Part shown: piece after piece, positions 45,138 to 54,542 of the stretch
How positions within the stretch are numbered: the first letter of the stretch is position 1
Layout of the letters: each line of letters starts with the position of its first letter
DNA from: Acetobacter vaccinii
GTDB taxonomy: Bacteria > Pseudomonadota > Alphaproteobacteria > Acetobacterales > Acetobacteraceae
Assembly: GCF_008365315.1 (NCBI RefSeq)
Contig: NZ_CP043506.1
Location: forward strand, 1,222,001 to 1,286,000
Direction: 5' to 3'
Length of the DNA stretch: 64,000 bases
Position numbers and translations under genes: made by a program
The notes under the pieces: generated by a model
What the model saw: only the letters and a program-made list of their open reading frames with translations
Database searches by the model: none
Told to the model about the DNA's origin: nothing

Positions 45138-45181
45138 GCACCACCAATTTACGTAACCGTCCTTATATGGAATTCAGTGTC

Positions 45182-45658
45182 ATGAAGACGACTCTCTCGC
45201 TGAAGCCCGCGGAGGTGACGAAGAACTGGATCCTGATCGATGCCGAAGGTCTCGCTCTGGGTCGTCTTGCCGTCATCATTGCTCTGCGCCTGCGTGGCAA
45301 GCACAAGCCTCAGTTCACCCCGCACGTTGATTGCGGCGACCATGTCGTTGTTATCAATGCCGAAAAGGTAGCCCTGAGCGGCCGTAAGGAAGAGCAGAAG
45401 CTGTTCCACTACCACACGGGTTATGCCGGTGGGATCAAGACCCGCACCGTGCGCCAGCGCCGTGAAGGCAACCACCCCGACCATCTGGTGGTCAAGGCGG
45501 TTGAGCGCATGATCACGCGCGGCCCGCTGCAGCGCGCCCAGATGCGTAACCTGCATGTGTACGCCGGTGGCGAGCACCCGCATGGCGGCCAGAATCCCCA
45601 GAAGCTCGATGTTGCGGCCATGAACCGCAAGAACGTCGTCAACGTTCAGAAGGGTTGA
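45182..45658 (+). CDS. rplM: 50S ribosomal protein L13
   Basis: This 158-residue ribosomal protein binds 23S rRNA early in 50S assembly. [38 protein letters not shown] and [32 protein letters not shown] are the conserved blocks. ATG 45182 was chosen because [12 protein letters not shown] is the usual N-terminus. It is followed by rpsI, the standard L13-S9 pair. Confidence 0.96.
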   Translation: MKTTLSLKPAEVTKNWILIDAEGLALGRLAVIIALRLRGKHKPQFTPHVDCGDHVVVINAEKVALSGRKEEQKLFHYHTGYAGGIKTRTVRQRREGNHPDHLVVKAVERMITRGPLQRAQMRNLHVYAGGEHPHGGQNPQKLDVAAMNRKNVVNVQKG

Positions 45659-45663
45659 AAATC

Positions 45664-46152
45664 ATGTCTGAAACCCAGGAACGTACAGGCACGCTGGCCG
45701 ACCTCAAGACCGTAGCTCCGGTTGTTGCAGCCGATGCCCCGGTTTACGAAGCCAAGCGCGACGCGCAGGGCCGCTCCTACGCCACCGGCCGTCGCAAGGA
45801 CGCCGTTGCCCGCGTGTGGATCAAGCCGGGCAAGGGTGAAATCACTGTCAACGGCCGTCCGGTTGTTCAGTATTTCGCACGCCCCGTGCTGCGCATGCTG
45901 CTGTCCCAGCCCTTCCTCGTCTCTGACCGCTACAACCAGTTCGACGTTGTGTGCACGGTTACGGGCGGTGGTCTGTCCGGGCAGGCTGGCGCAGTGCGCC
46001 ACGGCATCAGCCGTGCACTGACACATTACGAGCCGGAACTGCGCAGCATCCTCAAGGCTGCTGGCTTCCTGACCCGTGACTCCCGTCAGGTTGAACGTAA
46101 GAAATACGGTCGCGCCAAGGCCCGTCGCTCCTTCCAGTTCAGCAAGCGCTGA
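45664..46152 (+). CDS. rpsI: 30S ribosomal protein S9
   Basis: This 162-residue ribosomal protein touches the P-site tRNA through its C-terminal tail, which ends in RRSFQFSKR. The core shows [28 protein letters not shown] and [18 protein letters not shown]. The N-terminal 35 residues are an Ala/Thr/Val-rich extension. ATG 45664 follows AAGGG; an in-frame TTG at 45655 is less likely. It is cotranscribed with rplM, and a strong terminator follows. Confidence 0.96.
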   Translation: MSETQERTGTLADLKTVAPVVAADAPVYEAKRDAQGRSYATGRRKDAVARVWIKPGKGEITVNGRPVVQYFARPVLRMLLSQPFLVSDRYNQFDVVCTVTGGGLSGQAGAVRHGISRALTHYEPELRSILKAAGFLTRDSRQVERKKYGRAKARRSFQFSKR

Positions 46153-46206
46153 TCTGGAAGGGCGTGCCACCGGGGCTTCGGTCCCAGGTGGTGGGCACCG
46201 CACGGC

Positions 46207-46241
46207 AAAGGGCGGGGGAACACAGTTCCCCCGCCCTTTTT
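46207..46241 (+). terminator. Intrinsic terminator after rpsI
   Basis: AAAGGGCGGGGGAAC and GTTCCCCCGCCCTTT form a 15-bp perfect stem with a 3-nt loop, then TT. It is strong and palindromic, so it also serves the minus-strand gene beyond. Confidence 0.85.
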
Positions 46242-46325
46242 GCGTTCTGGCCCAGTGTGTAAAGGCCCCGGTTAGGGGTTTGGCACCCCCCTGCGCTGGT
46301 TTGGGCCAGCACAGGGGCTGGTGCG

Positions 46326-47936
46326 TCAGGGGGCCAGAAAGGCCCGCACACCTTCGGCCAGGGCGGCACGGCTGTCGGCGCGCGTGTACATCATATGCCC
46401 GCCCGCATAAGTGTGCAGCCCGATCCGGTTGCGCCCGACCGGAATGTGCGACGCCACCCAGCGGGACGACGCATAGGGGCACACAAGGTCGTAATACCCG
46501 TTGGCAATAAAGACCCGTAACGTGGGGTTAAGCGCCAGCAGGCGGCGCAGGGTGGGTATGGGCCGCACAATCAGATCCGATCCATCGCGGTAATCCCAGG
46601 CGGCATTGACCTGCAGGTTCAGCAGGTCATAGGTCACGCTGGTATGAAAATGCAGTTCCGACCCGGCATAGTGGGTAAAGGCACTGCCATAGGCGCGGGT
46701 AAAACCGTCCAGCACCGGGTCGGGGCTGGCGCTGTTGTCCACCCCTTCGGGGAAAGGGTCGGCAATGGAGAGGGTGGCGTCGTACAGGGAATACAGGCGG
46801 CCATCGCGGCTGCGGATCTCATGCGCTTCGGGCTGGGGGCGGCCCTGCGCACGGGCGATAGTCTCCTGCGGCAGGCCGGTGTGGGTGGCGACTTCCTCGT
46901 AAAAATCCTCCGCATCATCCTCGTCTGGCAGTGGGCCAGCTAGAGCAGACAGATACGGCCCCAAAGCGTAGCGATAGGCGCTGTCCAGAAAGCCCCCGGC
47001 GTTTTCGGGCGTAAGCTTGTGGTGCAGCGCCAGATTGGCCATTTCCATGGAGGGCAGGACAAAGGTTTGCGCCAGCAGGTTGTTGGCGGTGTCCAGCAGG
47101 GTCATGTCCAGCGCGGGCGAGACCATGATGATGCCGTTGACCAGAATACCCTGCTGGTCAGCCAGAGCTTCGGCCACCTCAATGGCGCGTAGGCCCCCAT
47201 AGCTTTCCCCTGCCAGATAGCGGGGGGACTCCAGCCGCCCGTTGCTTTCCCCCCAGAGCTGGATGGCCTTGGCAAAGGTGCGGGCATCCTGCTTGACGCC
47301 GTAAAACTCCTCCTTGGCCTTTTTGGGGTCGGTCGGGACAGACCAGCCTGTTCCCGGCGCGTCAATAAACACAAGGTCGGTCGCGGCCAGCCAGCTATCG
47401 GGGTTGGCGCGCAGGTGGGCGTTCGCGCCGTCCGTGGGGTTGCCTGCGGGAAAAGCCAGAACCTGCGGCCCGGCGGCCCCAAGGTGCAGATACGCCGTAG
47501 CTGCCCCCGGCCCCCCGTTAAAAACATAGGTTACAGGCCGGGTGTCAGCCCCCGAGCCATCCTTGGTGTAGGCGGTGTAAAACAGTCGGATGGTCGGCTT
47601 GCCGCTCTCGTCCCGCAGGGTCAGCGTACCGGCATGGGCGGTGTAGGCCATTTTCTGCCCGCCAAAGGTGCCGCTGTGGTGGGTTATGGCATCGGCTGGC
47701 AGCAGGGCCGCGGTGTCGTGGAAGTTCTCGGCAGTACCCGGGGTGTCGGGCGTGTGTGCCTGGTCCGTGGCGGCGGGGTTTGCGGCTGTACGTAGCACAG
47801 GGGCAGGGGTGAGTGTGTCGGCCCTGCTCACTCCGGTGGACAGGGCCGTAGCGCAGAGAAATGACAGGCACAGGCCCGCAGCACGCCAGCGTCCCGTGTG
47901 TGAGGGAGAAAGGGGGGAGGGGTCATGATACATCAT
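46326..47936 (-). CDS. S10-family serine carboxypeptidase, secreted
   Basis: This protein of about 536 residues resembles serine carboxypeptidases. The nucleophile is in LAGESYGGLRA (GESYG), the catalytic Asp in NGYYDLVCP and the His in YAGGHMMYTR; NGGPGAATAYL and FIDAPGTGWS form the oxyanion region. A signal peptide covers residues 1-38 (LCLSFLCATALSTGVSRA), so it acts outside the cytoplasm. ATG 47936 (or 47933) was chosen since the longer frame has no signal-peptide logic. It is a single gene. It may trim peptides in the periplasm; the substrate is unknown. Confidence 0.88.
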   Translation of the reverse strand: MMYHDPSPLSPSHTGRWRAAGLCLSFLCATALSTGVSRADTLTPAPVLRTAANPAATDQAHTPDTPGTAENFHDTAALLPADAITHHSGTFGGQKMAYTAHAGTLTLRDESGKPTIRLFYTAYTKDGSGADTRPVTYVFNGGPGAATAYLHLGAAGPQVLAFPAGNPTDGANAHLRANPDSWLAATDLVFIDAPGTGWSVPTDPKKAKEEFYGVKQDARTFAKAIQLWGESNGRLESPRYLAGESYGGLRAIEVAEALADQQGILVNGIIMVSPALDMTLLDTANNLLAQTFVLPSMEMANLALHHKLTPENAGGFLDSAYRYALGPYLSALAGPLPDEDDAEDFYEEVATHTGLPQETIARAQGRPQPEAHEIRSRDGRLYSLYDATLSIADPFPEGVDNSASPDPVLDGFTRAYGSAFTHYAGSELHFHTSVTYDLLNLQVNAAWDYRDGSDLIVRPIPTLRRLLALNPTLRVFIANGYYDLVCPYASSRWVASHIPVGRNRIGLHTYAGGHMMYTRADSRAALAEGVRAFLAP

Positions 47937-48276
47937 GGAATAGGGACTATGCCTCCACGGGTTGCCAGCAAGGGGCTGTTGCAAAAAACCCGCCCCAAAG
48001 GGCAGGCGGGGTAGCCCTGCGGGCTGGAAAGAAACGGCCCAGCCCACATGTGGTGGGGCCGAGGCAACAGGACAACGCCTTCACGTCCGGCAGGAGCCTG
48101 TCAGAATAACCTGAATGTCTTTTTAAACAGTATTTTAACAATGCTGCGACTGTGCGGCTTTTCCCGCAAGGGCATGGCAGCTTCTTTTTTGCCCGGACTA
48201 TCTTTTGCCAGAATTCCGTGGTCATGGATGGGGCCTGGTCCGCCCCTTTTGGGCAGGACACGGGAAAGGAAAGCAG

Positions 48277-48843
48277 ATGCGTCTTATCAAGAAAGTTGCG
48301 GTTCTGGGGCTGCCGTTGGTCATGGCTGCGGGCGTTGCCCATGCGGCTCCGTGTGTTACGGCGGCTTCGTGCATCCAGAACGATGCGCGCGACCAGCTTG
48401 GCCTGGCCCGCAACACGGCGCAGCAGAATGCCCGCCAGCTTGAAAACGGCGTGACCAACGCCCGCAATAACGCCACCTCGGGCCTGACCAACGCAGCCGA
48501 ACAGCAGCGCGAGCGTATTGCCGCCCAGCGTGACCGGCTGGAATCCAGCCAGCAGGCTGCCCAGAAGCGCCTGAGCACCAGCGCAGAGCAGCAGCGTGAG
48601 CGTATTACCGCCCAGCGCGACCGGCTGGAAGCCGCCCCGCAGGCAGCCGAAAAGCGCCTGACCAACAGTGCTGAACAGCAGCGCGAGCGCATTGCCGCCC
48701 AGCGTGACCGCCTGGAATCCGCCCCGCGCGCGGCCCAGAATCGCCTGCACCAGATGGGCACCAATGCGCATAACCAGGCCCAGGGCGCTGCCAACAGCGT
48801 GTCCTCCAGCCTGCGTGATGCAACGACTCTGCCGCATTTCTAA
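48277..48843 (+). CDS. Periplasmic coiled-coil repeat protein
   Basis: This 188-residue protein has a signal peptide (residues 1-23, PLVMAAGVAHA) and two Cys close to the mature N-terminus (PCVTAASCIQ). Three perfect-phase 29-residue repeats follow at residues 70-156, each beginning L-[ST]-[NT]-[AS]-A-E-Q-Q-R-E-R-I. The repeats are amphipathic, rich in Ala, Gln, Arg and Glu, and predicted to be one long helix or coiled coil. No family is recognised. The ATG is preceded by GGAAAGG. A structural or envelope-associated role is inferred. Confidence 0.8.
   Translation: MRLIKKVAVLGLPLVMAAGVAHAAPCVTAASCIQNDARDQLGLARNTAQQNARQLENGVTNARNNATSGLTNAAEQQRERIAAQRDRLESSQQAAQKRLSTSAEQQRERITAQRDRLEAAPQAAEKRLTNSAEQQRERIAAQRDRLESAPRAAQNRLHQMGTNAHNQAQGAANSVSSSLRDATTLPHF
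48484..48744 (+). repeat. Three tandem 87-bp coding repeats
   Basis: Units at 48484-48570, 48571-48657 and 48658-48744 encode near-identical 29-residue repeats. They are in frame, so unit gain or loss lengthens or shortens the helix without a frameshift. Confidence 0.8.
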
Positions 48844-48876
48844 GAAACGGTTTGAGACCCAAGGCTGAGAATGCCC

Positions 48877-49088
48877 GGGGTGCTGCTTTTTCTGGCAGGA
48901 CAACCTTCTTGAAGTCAGGCACCCTCAGGCGTTTTCAGCCAGAGGCAGAGTGTTCCACAGGCTTGCTTCTGGTGCACTCTGCAACGCTCGGGAATAGTCC
49001 GACCGAGCACAGCCGCATATGTCGCGCATTGGCCGGGGGCACCCCGTCGCCAGCGGGGCCAACAGCCCCTACGGGCATGCGGCACCCC
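48877..49088 (+). ncRNA. Candidate structured RNA in a convergent intergenic gap
   Basis: This 212-nt stretch folds into a closed multi-helix shape. P1 pairs GGGGTGCTGC (48877-48886) with GCGGCACCCC (49079-49088). P2 is TCTGGC/GCCAGA (48891-48943), P3 GCAGAGTG/CACTCTGC (48945-48982), P4 GCTCGG/CCGAGC (48986-49008), P5 TTGGCC/GGCCAA (49029-49062) and P6 GCCC/GGGC with loop CTAC (49065-49076). The helices follow each other almost without gaps. The single P1 wobble (T-G) is valid only for plus-strand RNA. It does not match tmRNA, RNase P, 6S, SRP RNA or a cobalamin riboswitch as I know them. No promoter is assured. Confidence 0.45.
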
Positions 49089-49195
49089 AGCGTTTAAGCC
49101 ATCAATATCAGCTTATGGCAGCGTAACCCGGCTTAAGCCGTTGCGTGCCTGTGCCTTAGGGCGGCAAAGGCAGGGCTGGGGTTTTACAGGCTGGA

Positions 49196-49226
49196 ATAAA
49201 AAAACTCCGGCCACGGGGCCGGAGTT
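49196..49226 (-). terminator. Intrinsic terminator of the DEAD-box helicase gene
   Basis: On the minus strand AACTCCGGCC and GGCCGGAGTT form a 10-bp stem followed by a run of T (A-run at 49198-49204 on plus). Confidence 0.85.
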
Positions 49227-49238
49227 CTAAAGGTTGTA

Positions 49239-51008
49239 TCAGCCTTTGCGCTTGCGCGATGACGGGGCTTTGCTCGGCCCGCCGCGTGGCTTCATGGGGC
49301 GGCGTTCGGCATTGGCCGGGCGGCCAGCGCCACCACCAGCACCGCCACCGCCGTGGCTGTGGCCGCCCTGGGGGGCGCGGGCGGGTTCGATGCTGATTTC
49401 GTCCGGGTCGGTGGCAGAGGCGCATTCGGCAAAGCGCTGGGCCTTGTCGTTGGCAATTTCCACCAGCGTATGGTCGCCCGCAATCCGGATAACCCCGATG
49501 TCCTGCTTGCGGATACCGCCAAGCTTGCACAGCATGGGCACCAGCCACTTGGGGTCTGCCCGGTCGGCGCGGCCGACAGACAGGCGGAACCAGCTACCGT
49601 CCATGGCAGGGCCACGATCCCGGTCGCGTTCACGCTCACGCGGGGCGGGAGCGCCATCGCGCATGGGGCGGCTGCGGGCGGCATCGGCGTTAATCACGCG
49701 CACATCCACAGGCTCAGGCAGGCTGGCGCTCCACAGGCCGACAAGGGCCGTGGCAAGCTGCTGCGGCGTGTGGTTGGCCAGCAGGCGCTCTGTCAGTTCC
49801 TGCGAGGCACCTTCCCCTTCCGGGGGCAGGGCGGCCAGCACAGGGGCGTTCAGCAGGCGTTCGGCATCGGCCTGGGCAATGGCCTGGCGGGTGGGGGCAC
49901 CGCTCCATTCCGCAGTGATTTTTGCGGCCTGAAACAGGCGTTCAGCCACGCGGCGGCGTGCGGGCGGCACCAGCAGCACGCACACGCCCTTGCGGCCCGC
50001 ACGGCCCGTACGGCCCGAACGGTGCAGCAGTGTAGCCGGGTTGGACGGCAGGCTGGCGTGGATGACAAGCCCAAGCTCGGGAATATCAATCCCGCGGGCC
50101 GCAACGTCGGTGGCTACGCACACGCGGGCCTGCCCGTGGCGCAGGCTGTCAATGGCGCGGCTGCGCTCGTTCTGCCCCAGGTCGCCCGAAATGGCGACGG
50201 AGGAAAAGCCGCGCTCGGTCAGGATACCCTGCAACTGCCGCACGGCTTCACGCGTGTGGCAGAACACAATGGCGGTCTGGGCTTCTTCCAGCCGCAGCAC
50301 GTTGACAACAGCCCCGGCCATGTCGGGCTGGTCGGCCAGAACGGCGCGGTAGGTAATGTCGGTATGCGGGGTGTTGCCGCCGCTGGTGTCCAGGCGCAGG
50401 GCGTCATGCTGGTAACGGCGTGCCAGCGACGCGATTTCCCGCGCGATGGTGGCCGAGAACAGCAGCGTGCGGCGGTCCTTGGGGGTGGCGTCCAGCAGGG
50501 TTTCCAGCTCGTCGCGGAAGCCCAGGTCAAGCATTTCGTCCGCTTCGTCCAGCACCACAGCCTTGATCTGCGACAGGTCGAGGTTGCCACGCTTGAGGTG
50601 GTCGCACAGGCGGCCGGGGGTGCCGACAACAATGTGGCAGCCCATGGACAGGGCGCGAGCCTCGCGCCGGGGCTCCATGCCACCAACGCAGGAAACAGTG
50701 CGTGCCCCTGTTTCGGCGTACAGCCAGTCCAGTTCGCTGCGGACCTGAAGGGCGAGTTCACGCGTGGGGGCCACAACAAGGGCGACCGGCGCGGTGGTGA
50801 AGGAGCAGCGCTCCCCCCCGTTCAGCAGCAGGTCGGCCAGTGTCAGGCCGAAGGCAACGGTTTTACCGGACCCTGTTCTGGCGGATACCAGCAGGTCCCG
50901 GCCCTTGGCTTCGTCAGCAAGGACGGCAGCCTGCACGGAGGTGGGGGCGGCAAAGCCGCGCGCTGCCAATGCGCGTGCAAGAGGGGCGGGGGCGTTCTGA
51001 AAGGGCAT
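49239..51008 (-). CDS. DEAD-box RNA helicase, DbpA-like
   Basis: This 589-residue ATP-dependent RNA helicase has a Q-motif (GFAAPTSVQ), Walker A SARTGSGKT, PTRELALQ, TPGR, DEAD (VLDEADEMLDLGF), SAT and the C-terminal helicase motifs VATDVAARGID and HRSGRTGRAGRKG. A C-terminal DbpA RNA-binding-like domain (SWFRLSVGRADRADPKWLVPML, GIRKQDIGVIRIAGDHTLVEI) is followed by a Gly/Arg/Lys-rich tail. It likely remodels rRNA in 50S assembly. ATG 51008 is used. Confidence 0.9.
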   Translation of the reverse strand: MPFQNAPAPLARALAARGFAAPTSVQAAVLADEAKGRDLLVSARTGSGKTVAFGLTLADLLLNGGERCSFTTAPVALVVAPTRELALQVRSELDWLYAETGARTVSCVGGMEPRREARALSMGCHIVVGTPGRLCDHLKRGNLDLSQIKAVVLDEADEMLDLGFRDELETLLDATPKDRRTLLFSATIAREIASLARRYQHDALRLDTSGGNTPHTDITYRAVLADQPDMAGAVVNVLRLEEAQTAIVFCHTREAVRQLQGILTERGFSSVAISGDLGQNERSRAIDSLRHGQARVCVATDVAARGIDIPELGLVIHASLPSNPATLLHRSGRTGRAGRKGVCVLLVPPARRRVAERLFQAAKITAEWSGAPTRQAIAQADAERLLNAPVLAALPPEGEGASQELTERLLANHTPQQLATALVGLWSASLPEPVDVRVINADAARSRPMRDGAPAPRERERDRDRGPAMDGSWFRLSVGRADRADPKWLVPMLCKLGGIRKQDIGVIRIAGDHTLVEIANDKAQRFAECASATDPDEISIEPARAPQGGHSHGGGGAGGGAGRPANAERRPMKPRGGPSKAPSSRKRKG

Positions 51009-51135
51009 GCGTGATTAGGTCCAGGCAACAGGGGGAGAAAAGGGGATTAAAGCCTATGCCCCAGAAAGGCCAGCCCCTTGAGCCCCTTGTATGTACGTTT
51101 CTCTGGCCGCCGTTGCGCGGATGCCAGAGTTGACG

Positions 51136-53058
51136 TTACTGGAATGGCAGGTAGCGGAAGTCCATAAACAGGGCGCTCAGGCTTGTATCGGGGGCGGCAC
51201 CCTGGCCAACCCAGGCGCTGCGCTGGGTGTAGGCAAGCTGCACGCCGCCTTCCACCGTGCCATAATGACCTTTGAAGAAGCGGTACCACGCGCCCACTGT
51301 CGCTTCTATCACGCGGCGGGTGTTGCCTGTGCAGGCGGTGGACAGTTCCACCATGCAGCCGGTGTTGTCATAGGCAGGGTTGCCGTAACCATAGGACGAG
51401 CCACTGGCGTTAAAGTAGCTGCGGCCCGCCTGCTGCATGCCAAAAAAGCCGTAAACATCAATCTTGGGCGTGGGGTGGCCGACAATGCCCGCTGTAGCCT
51501 GGGCCGAAAACAGCGGCGCGGGCGCGCCCTGGGCGTTGAGTGTGGCGTCAGGCAGCAGGACCGAGCCGTAACGGCCGATTCCCGTCCCCACAAGCCCAGC
51601 CAGCCGGATTTCCATGGTGTGGGGGATGACGGGCAGAACCATGGAGCCCCCGCCACCACCGGCAATGGCCGTGTTGTTGTGGCCGTGGCCCAGGGTGGAC
51701 ACGCGGTCATGCGGGAAATGCAGGATACCCTCGACCTCGTAATGGCCCCAGTGCGGGTCCCAGGCGATCTTGCCGATGATGTCGGGTGCAATTTCGTTAG
51801 AGAACAGGGCGTTGTTGGTCAGGCCGGTGCCGGGGCTGCCAATGGTGGCAAGCTGGCCGTTGGGCATGACAATCTGCCCGTCGGACGATGTGGTCATGCC
51901 TGTGGTGTCATACAGTGTTGCCGAGTTTTCGATCGACAGACCTGTCCACAGCCGGTGGTTGAAAAAGTCCTTCACGAAGCGGAACTGGAGCTGCCGCGCC
52001 CATGTCTGTCCTGCCAGCATGGAGGATTCAATGGTTTCGGGCAGGCTTTCCTGGCGCGGGGTAATGCCCACGCGGCCGGGGGTCAGCATGCTCCAGGCCT
52101 GCCCAGCCAGGAAGTGGAAGTTCAGGTCGCTGTTGTCATAGGCCATATAGGCCTGCCGCAGGCGGAAGGCGTAGCTGTTGCTCTCATAGGCATCGGTCGT
52201 GGCAGCACCAGCGCCGAAATCCATTTCAAAAAAGCCGGAAATGGTGGAGTGCGTGTCCACATTGCCACGCGCCATGAGCGAAATACGGCTATAGCGCGCG
52301 CTGCCCTCAAAGTTGTCAGTGTGGTAGCGCGCCTGATTGGCAAACGGAATGTCCTGATAATACTGGAAGGTGCCCGTGGCCGTATGCCGGTTTTCCTCCA
52401 CCGCGGCAGCGTCGAGGAAGCCGCCGAGGATCAGCGTGACAGGCCCCATGTGGAACACGCCGTGGTCGCCCAGCGCACCGGCGGCCTGTGCGCCCACGGT
52501 TTCCCGCGCATGGGGGCCAACATTGTTGTCTGCCAGGCGGGAAATGACATCCTCCGCCCTGTGGCCGATGACGGAATCCACCTCGGGCGTATCGGTCGCG
52601 CCAGAAAAACTGGGCTGCACATCGGCCCCGGCCACCATGCGGGCGCGGCCATGGCGGGTGGCGCGTACGGGGGTGGGTTCCACCAGCCCTGGGCCTTCTT
52701 CTTCCTCGCTCTGGGTGCTGGCAAGGCCTGTCAGGCCGTGCAGCCCGCCTGTGGCATGGCCTTGCGCTACGGCAACCCCGCTGCCCCCGCCTGTGGCGGC
52801 GCGCGCCTGCATGCCGCCATGCCCCCGGCCTGTCCGATGTGCCGCAATCTGTTTTTGCACCGAGACAAGGGCTTTTTGCAGTTCATGCTGCTCGGCCTGG
52901 ATACGGGCTACCTGCTGTTCCAGCAGGTCCAGGTCATCGGCATGGGCGGGGCGGTCCAGCCACCCGGCCAGGCTGCCTGAAAGAAGCACGGTGCCTGCGA
53001 ACAGGCTTTTCCTCAGATACGGAGCCAGAAAACATGGCGACATTCCGAAAGGGCGCAT
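51136..53058 (-). CDS. DcaP-like outer-membrane porin
   Basis: This 640-residue protein starts with a signal peptide (SLFAGTVLLSGSLAGWLDRPAHA, about residues 18-42) and a short coiled coil (DLLEQQVARIQAEQHELQKALVSVQKQ), then a beta-barrel domain. TISGFFEMDFGAGAATTDAYESNSYAFRLRQAYMAY and FHFLAGQAWSMLTPGRVG are DcaP trimeric-porin signatures. The C-terminus LSALFMDFRYLPFQ ends in Gln instead of Phe. ATG 53058 was chosen because the longer frame upstream has no coherent signal. It presumably allows uptake of anionic solutes; ligand unknown. Confidence 0.85.
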   Translation of the reverse strand: MRPFGMSPCFLAPYLRKSLFAGTVLLSGSLAGWLDRPAHADDLDLLEQQVARIQAEQHELQKALVSVQKQIAAHRTGRGHGGMQARAATGGGSGVAVAQGHATGGLHGLTGLASTQSEEEEGPGLVEPTPVRATRHGRARMVAGADVQPSFSGATDTPEVDSVIGHRAEDVISRLADNNVGPHARETVGAQAAGALGDHGVFHMGPVTLILGGFLDAAAVEENRHTATGTFQYYQDIPFANQARYHTDNFEGSARYSRISLMARGNVDTHSTISGFFEMDFGAGAATTDAYESNSYAFRLRQAYMAYDNSDLNFHFLAGQAWSMLTPGRVGITPRQESLPETIESSMLAGQTWARQLQFRFVKDFFNHRLWTGLSIENSATLYDTTGMTTSSDGQIVMPNGQLATIGSPGTGLTNNALFSNEIAPDIIGKIAWDPHWGHYEVEGILHFPHDRVSTLGHGHNNTAIAGGGGGSMVLPVIPHTMEIRLAGLVGTGIGRYGSVLLPDATLNAQGAPAPLFSAQATAGIVGHPTPKIDVYGFFGMQQAGRSYFNASGSSYGYGNPAYDNTGCMVELSTACTGNTRRVIEATVGAWYRFFKGHYGTVEGGVQLAYTQRSAWVGQGAAPDTSLSALFMDFRYLPFQ

Positions 53059-53231
53059 GCGTTCACTTTCAGGTTTTGCAAGAGCGGGAGTGTTTAAAGA
53101 TGTGTGAACCACTTTCGTGACTGTTTCGTAAAGAGGACGGTTTTTAAAAAATATTTTCAATAAAAGCTCTTTTACTTTAAATAACGCCGCCGCCAGAATT
53201 TTTACGTTTATAAAGAGGGGAGAGAACACCC

Positions 53232-53633
53232 ATGGCCAGACTGATTCATTCCATGCTGCGTGTGCTGGAGGAGGACAGGTCCGTCCGTTTCTACGCGGCA
53301 ACACTGGACCTGCATGTGGTGGAGCGTTTTGTGTTTGACAGCTTCACCCTGGTCTATCTGGCTGCACCGGGGGAAACGTTTGAACTGGAACTGACAATCA
53401 ACCATGATCGTACAGAGCCTTATGCTCTGGGCGACGGCTATGGTCATCTTGCGGTTTCGGTGGCTGATGTGCAGGCGGAACACGCCCGGATCAGCGCTGC
53501 GGGCTACCCTGTCACACCCGTCAAGGCGCTGGAGCATCAGGGCCGTGTTGTGGGGCAGTTCTTTTTTCTGACCGACCCGGATGGCTACCGGATCGAGGTG
53601 TTGCAGCGTGGGGCGCCGGGGCGTTTTCTGTAA
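53232..53633 (+). CDS. Glyoxalase/VOC-family protein (lactoylglutathione lyase-like)
   Basis: This 133-residue protein has the two beta-alpha-beta-beta-beta modules of the VOC superfamily. Likely metal ligands: His6 in RLIHSML, Glu in ELELTINHD, His in GYGHLAVSV and Glu in YRIEVLQRG, consistent with glyoxalase I. GloA isomerises the glutathione adduct of methylglyoxal. Gene length fits GloA. GGGGAGAG precedes the ATG. It stands alone, between the porin and dapF, and ends at a CTGCCCCGG hairpin. Confidence 0.87.
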   Translation: MARLIHSMLRVLEEDRSVRFYAATLDLHVVERFVFDSFTLVYLAAPGETFELELTINHDRTEPYALGDGYGHLAVSVADVQAEHARISAAGYPVTPVKALEHQGRVVGQFFFLTDPDGYRIEVLQRGAPGRFL

Positions 53634-53640
53634 CCACGGG

Positions 53641-53662
53641 CTGCCCCGGTTTGCCGGGGCAG
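53641..53662 (+). terminator. Hairpin after the glyoxalase gene
   Basis: CTGCCCCGG and CCGGGGCAG form a 9-bp stem with loop TTTG; no T-run follows. Confidence 0.5.
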
Positions 53663-53726
53663 TGATGACGCGCCCCCACGTTATCCGCCATGGTATCCGG
53701 TTTGGAATTCGCATATAAGGCGCGCA

Positions 53727-54542
53727 ATGCGGACACAGTTTTACAAGATGCACGGGCTGGGGAATGATTTTGTCATTTTTGACGAACGTCCCGCCCTCCT
53801 GCCCCTGACCCCCACCCGGATTGCGGCGCTTGCCCACCGCAAACGTGGCATCGGCTGCGACCAGCTTGTCACGCTGGGCAAGCCCGAGGCGGAGGGGGCC
53901 GACGTGCTGGTACGCTTCTTCAACCCCGATGGGTCCGAGGCCGGAGCCTGCGGCAATGCCTCGCGCTGTGTGGCCGCGCTGGTGGCGGGGCAGGGTGGGG
54001 GCGCGCACCCCGTGTTGCAGACCCGTGCTGGCCTGTTGCCCGCCCATATGCAGGCCGATGGTCTGGTCACGGTGGACATGGGGCCGCCGCGCACCGACTG
54101 GCAGGATGTGCCGCTGGCCTCCGCGATGGATACGCTGTGCCTGCCCCTGCCGGGGCAGCCCGCAGCTCTGTCCATGGGCAACCCGCATGCGACATTTTTT
54201 GTGCAGGACTTCAGCCTGCTGGCACAGGGATACGCGCTGGAGCACGACCCGCTGTTTCCCCAACGGGCCAATATCGGGCTGGCCATTATGGAAAACCGCA
54301 GCCGCATGCGCCTGAAAGTGCATGAACGCGGTGCCGGGCTGACCGAGGCCTGTGGGTCCGGGGCCTGTGCCGCCGTGGTCAATGCCGTGCGGCGCGGTCT
54401 GGCCGAGCGTGTGTGTGAGGTTGTGCTCGATGGCGGCGTGCTGCGTATTGAATGGTCGGCGCAGAACGACCATGTGCTGATGACCGGCCCCGTGGCCACT
54501 ACCTTTGAGGGAACGGTCGATCTCGCCGCCTTTGCATCATGA
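53727..54542 (+). CDS. dapF: Diaminopimelate epimerase
   Basis: This 271-residue enzyme converts LL- to meso-diaminopimelate for lysine and peptidoglycan synthesis. The two catalytic cysteines are in [12 protein letters not shown] and [27 protein letters not shown] is the N-terminal substrate loop. The start ATG at 53727 has a typical N-terminus. It overlaps mtaB by four bases (ATGA), so dapF, mtaB and ftsY are one transcription unit. Confidence 0.96.
   Translation: MRTQFYKMHGLGNDFVIFDERPALLPLTPTRIAALAHRKRGIGCDQLVTLGKPEAEGADVLVRFFNPDGSEAGACGNASRCVAALVAGQGGGAHPVLQTRAGLLPAHMQADGLVTVDMGPPRTDWQDVPLASAMDTLCLPLPGQPAALSMGNPHATFFVQDFSLLAQGYALEHDPLFPQRANIGLAIMENRSRMRLKVHERGAGLTEACGSGACAAVVNAVRRGLAERVCEVVLDGGVLRIEWSAQNDHVLMTGPVATTFEGTVDLAAFAS

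Larger units (their letters stand above)
48844..49238. other. Intergenic region between repeat protein and helicase
   Basis: This 395-bp gap lies between convergent genes and has no supported protein gene; small frames on both strands match nothing. Its first part is the structured RNA candidate. The rest contains a CGGCTTAAGCCG palindrome (49129-49140) and the helicase terminator. Confidence 0.6.

Noticed and set aside
48877..49088. tmRNA, RNase P, 6S or SRP RNA
   Set aside because: No tRNA-like end or tag sequence, no conserved P4 core, not a single long rod, and no SRP tetraloop.
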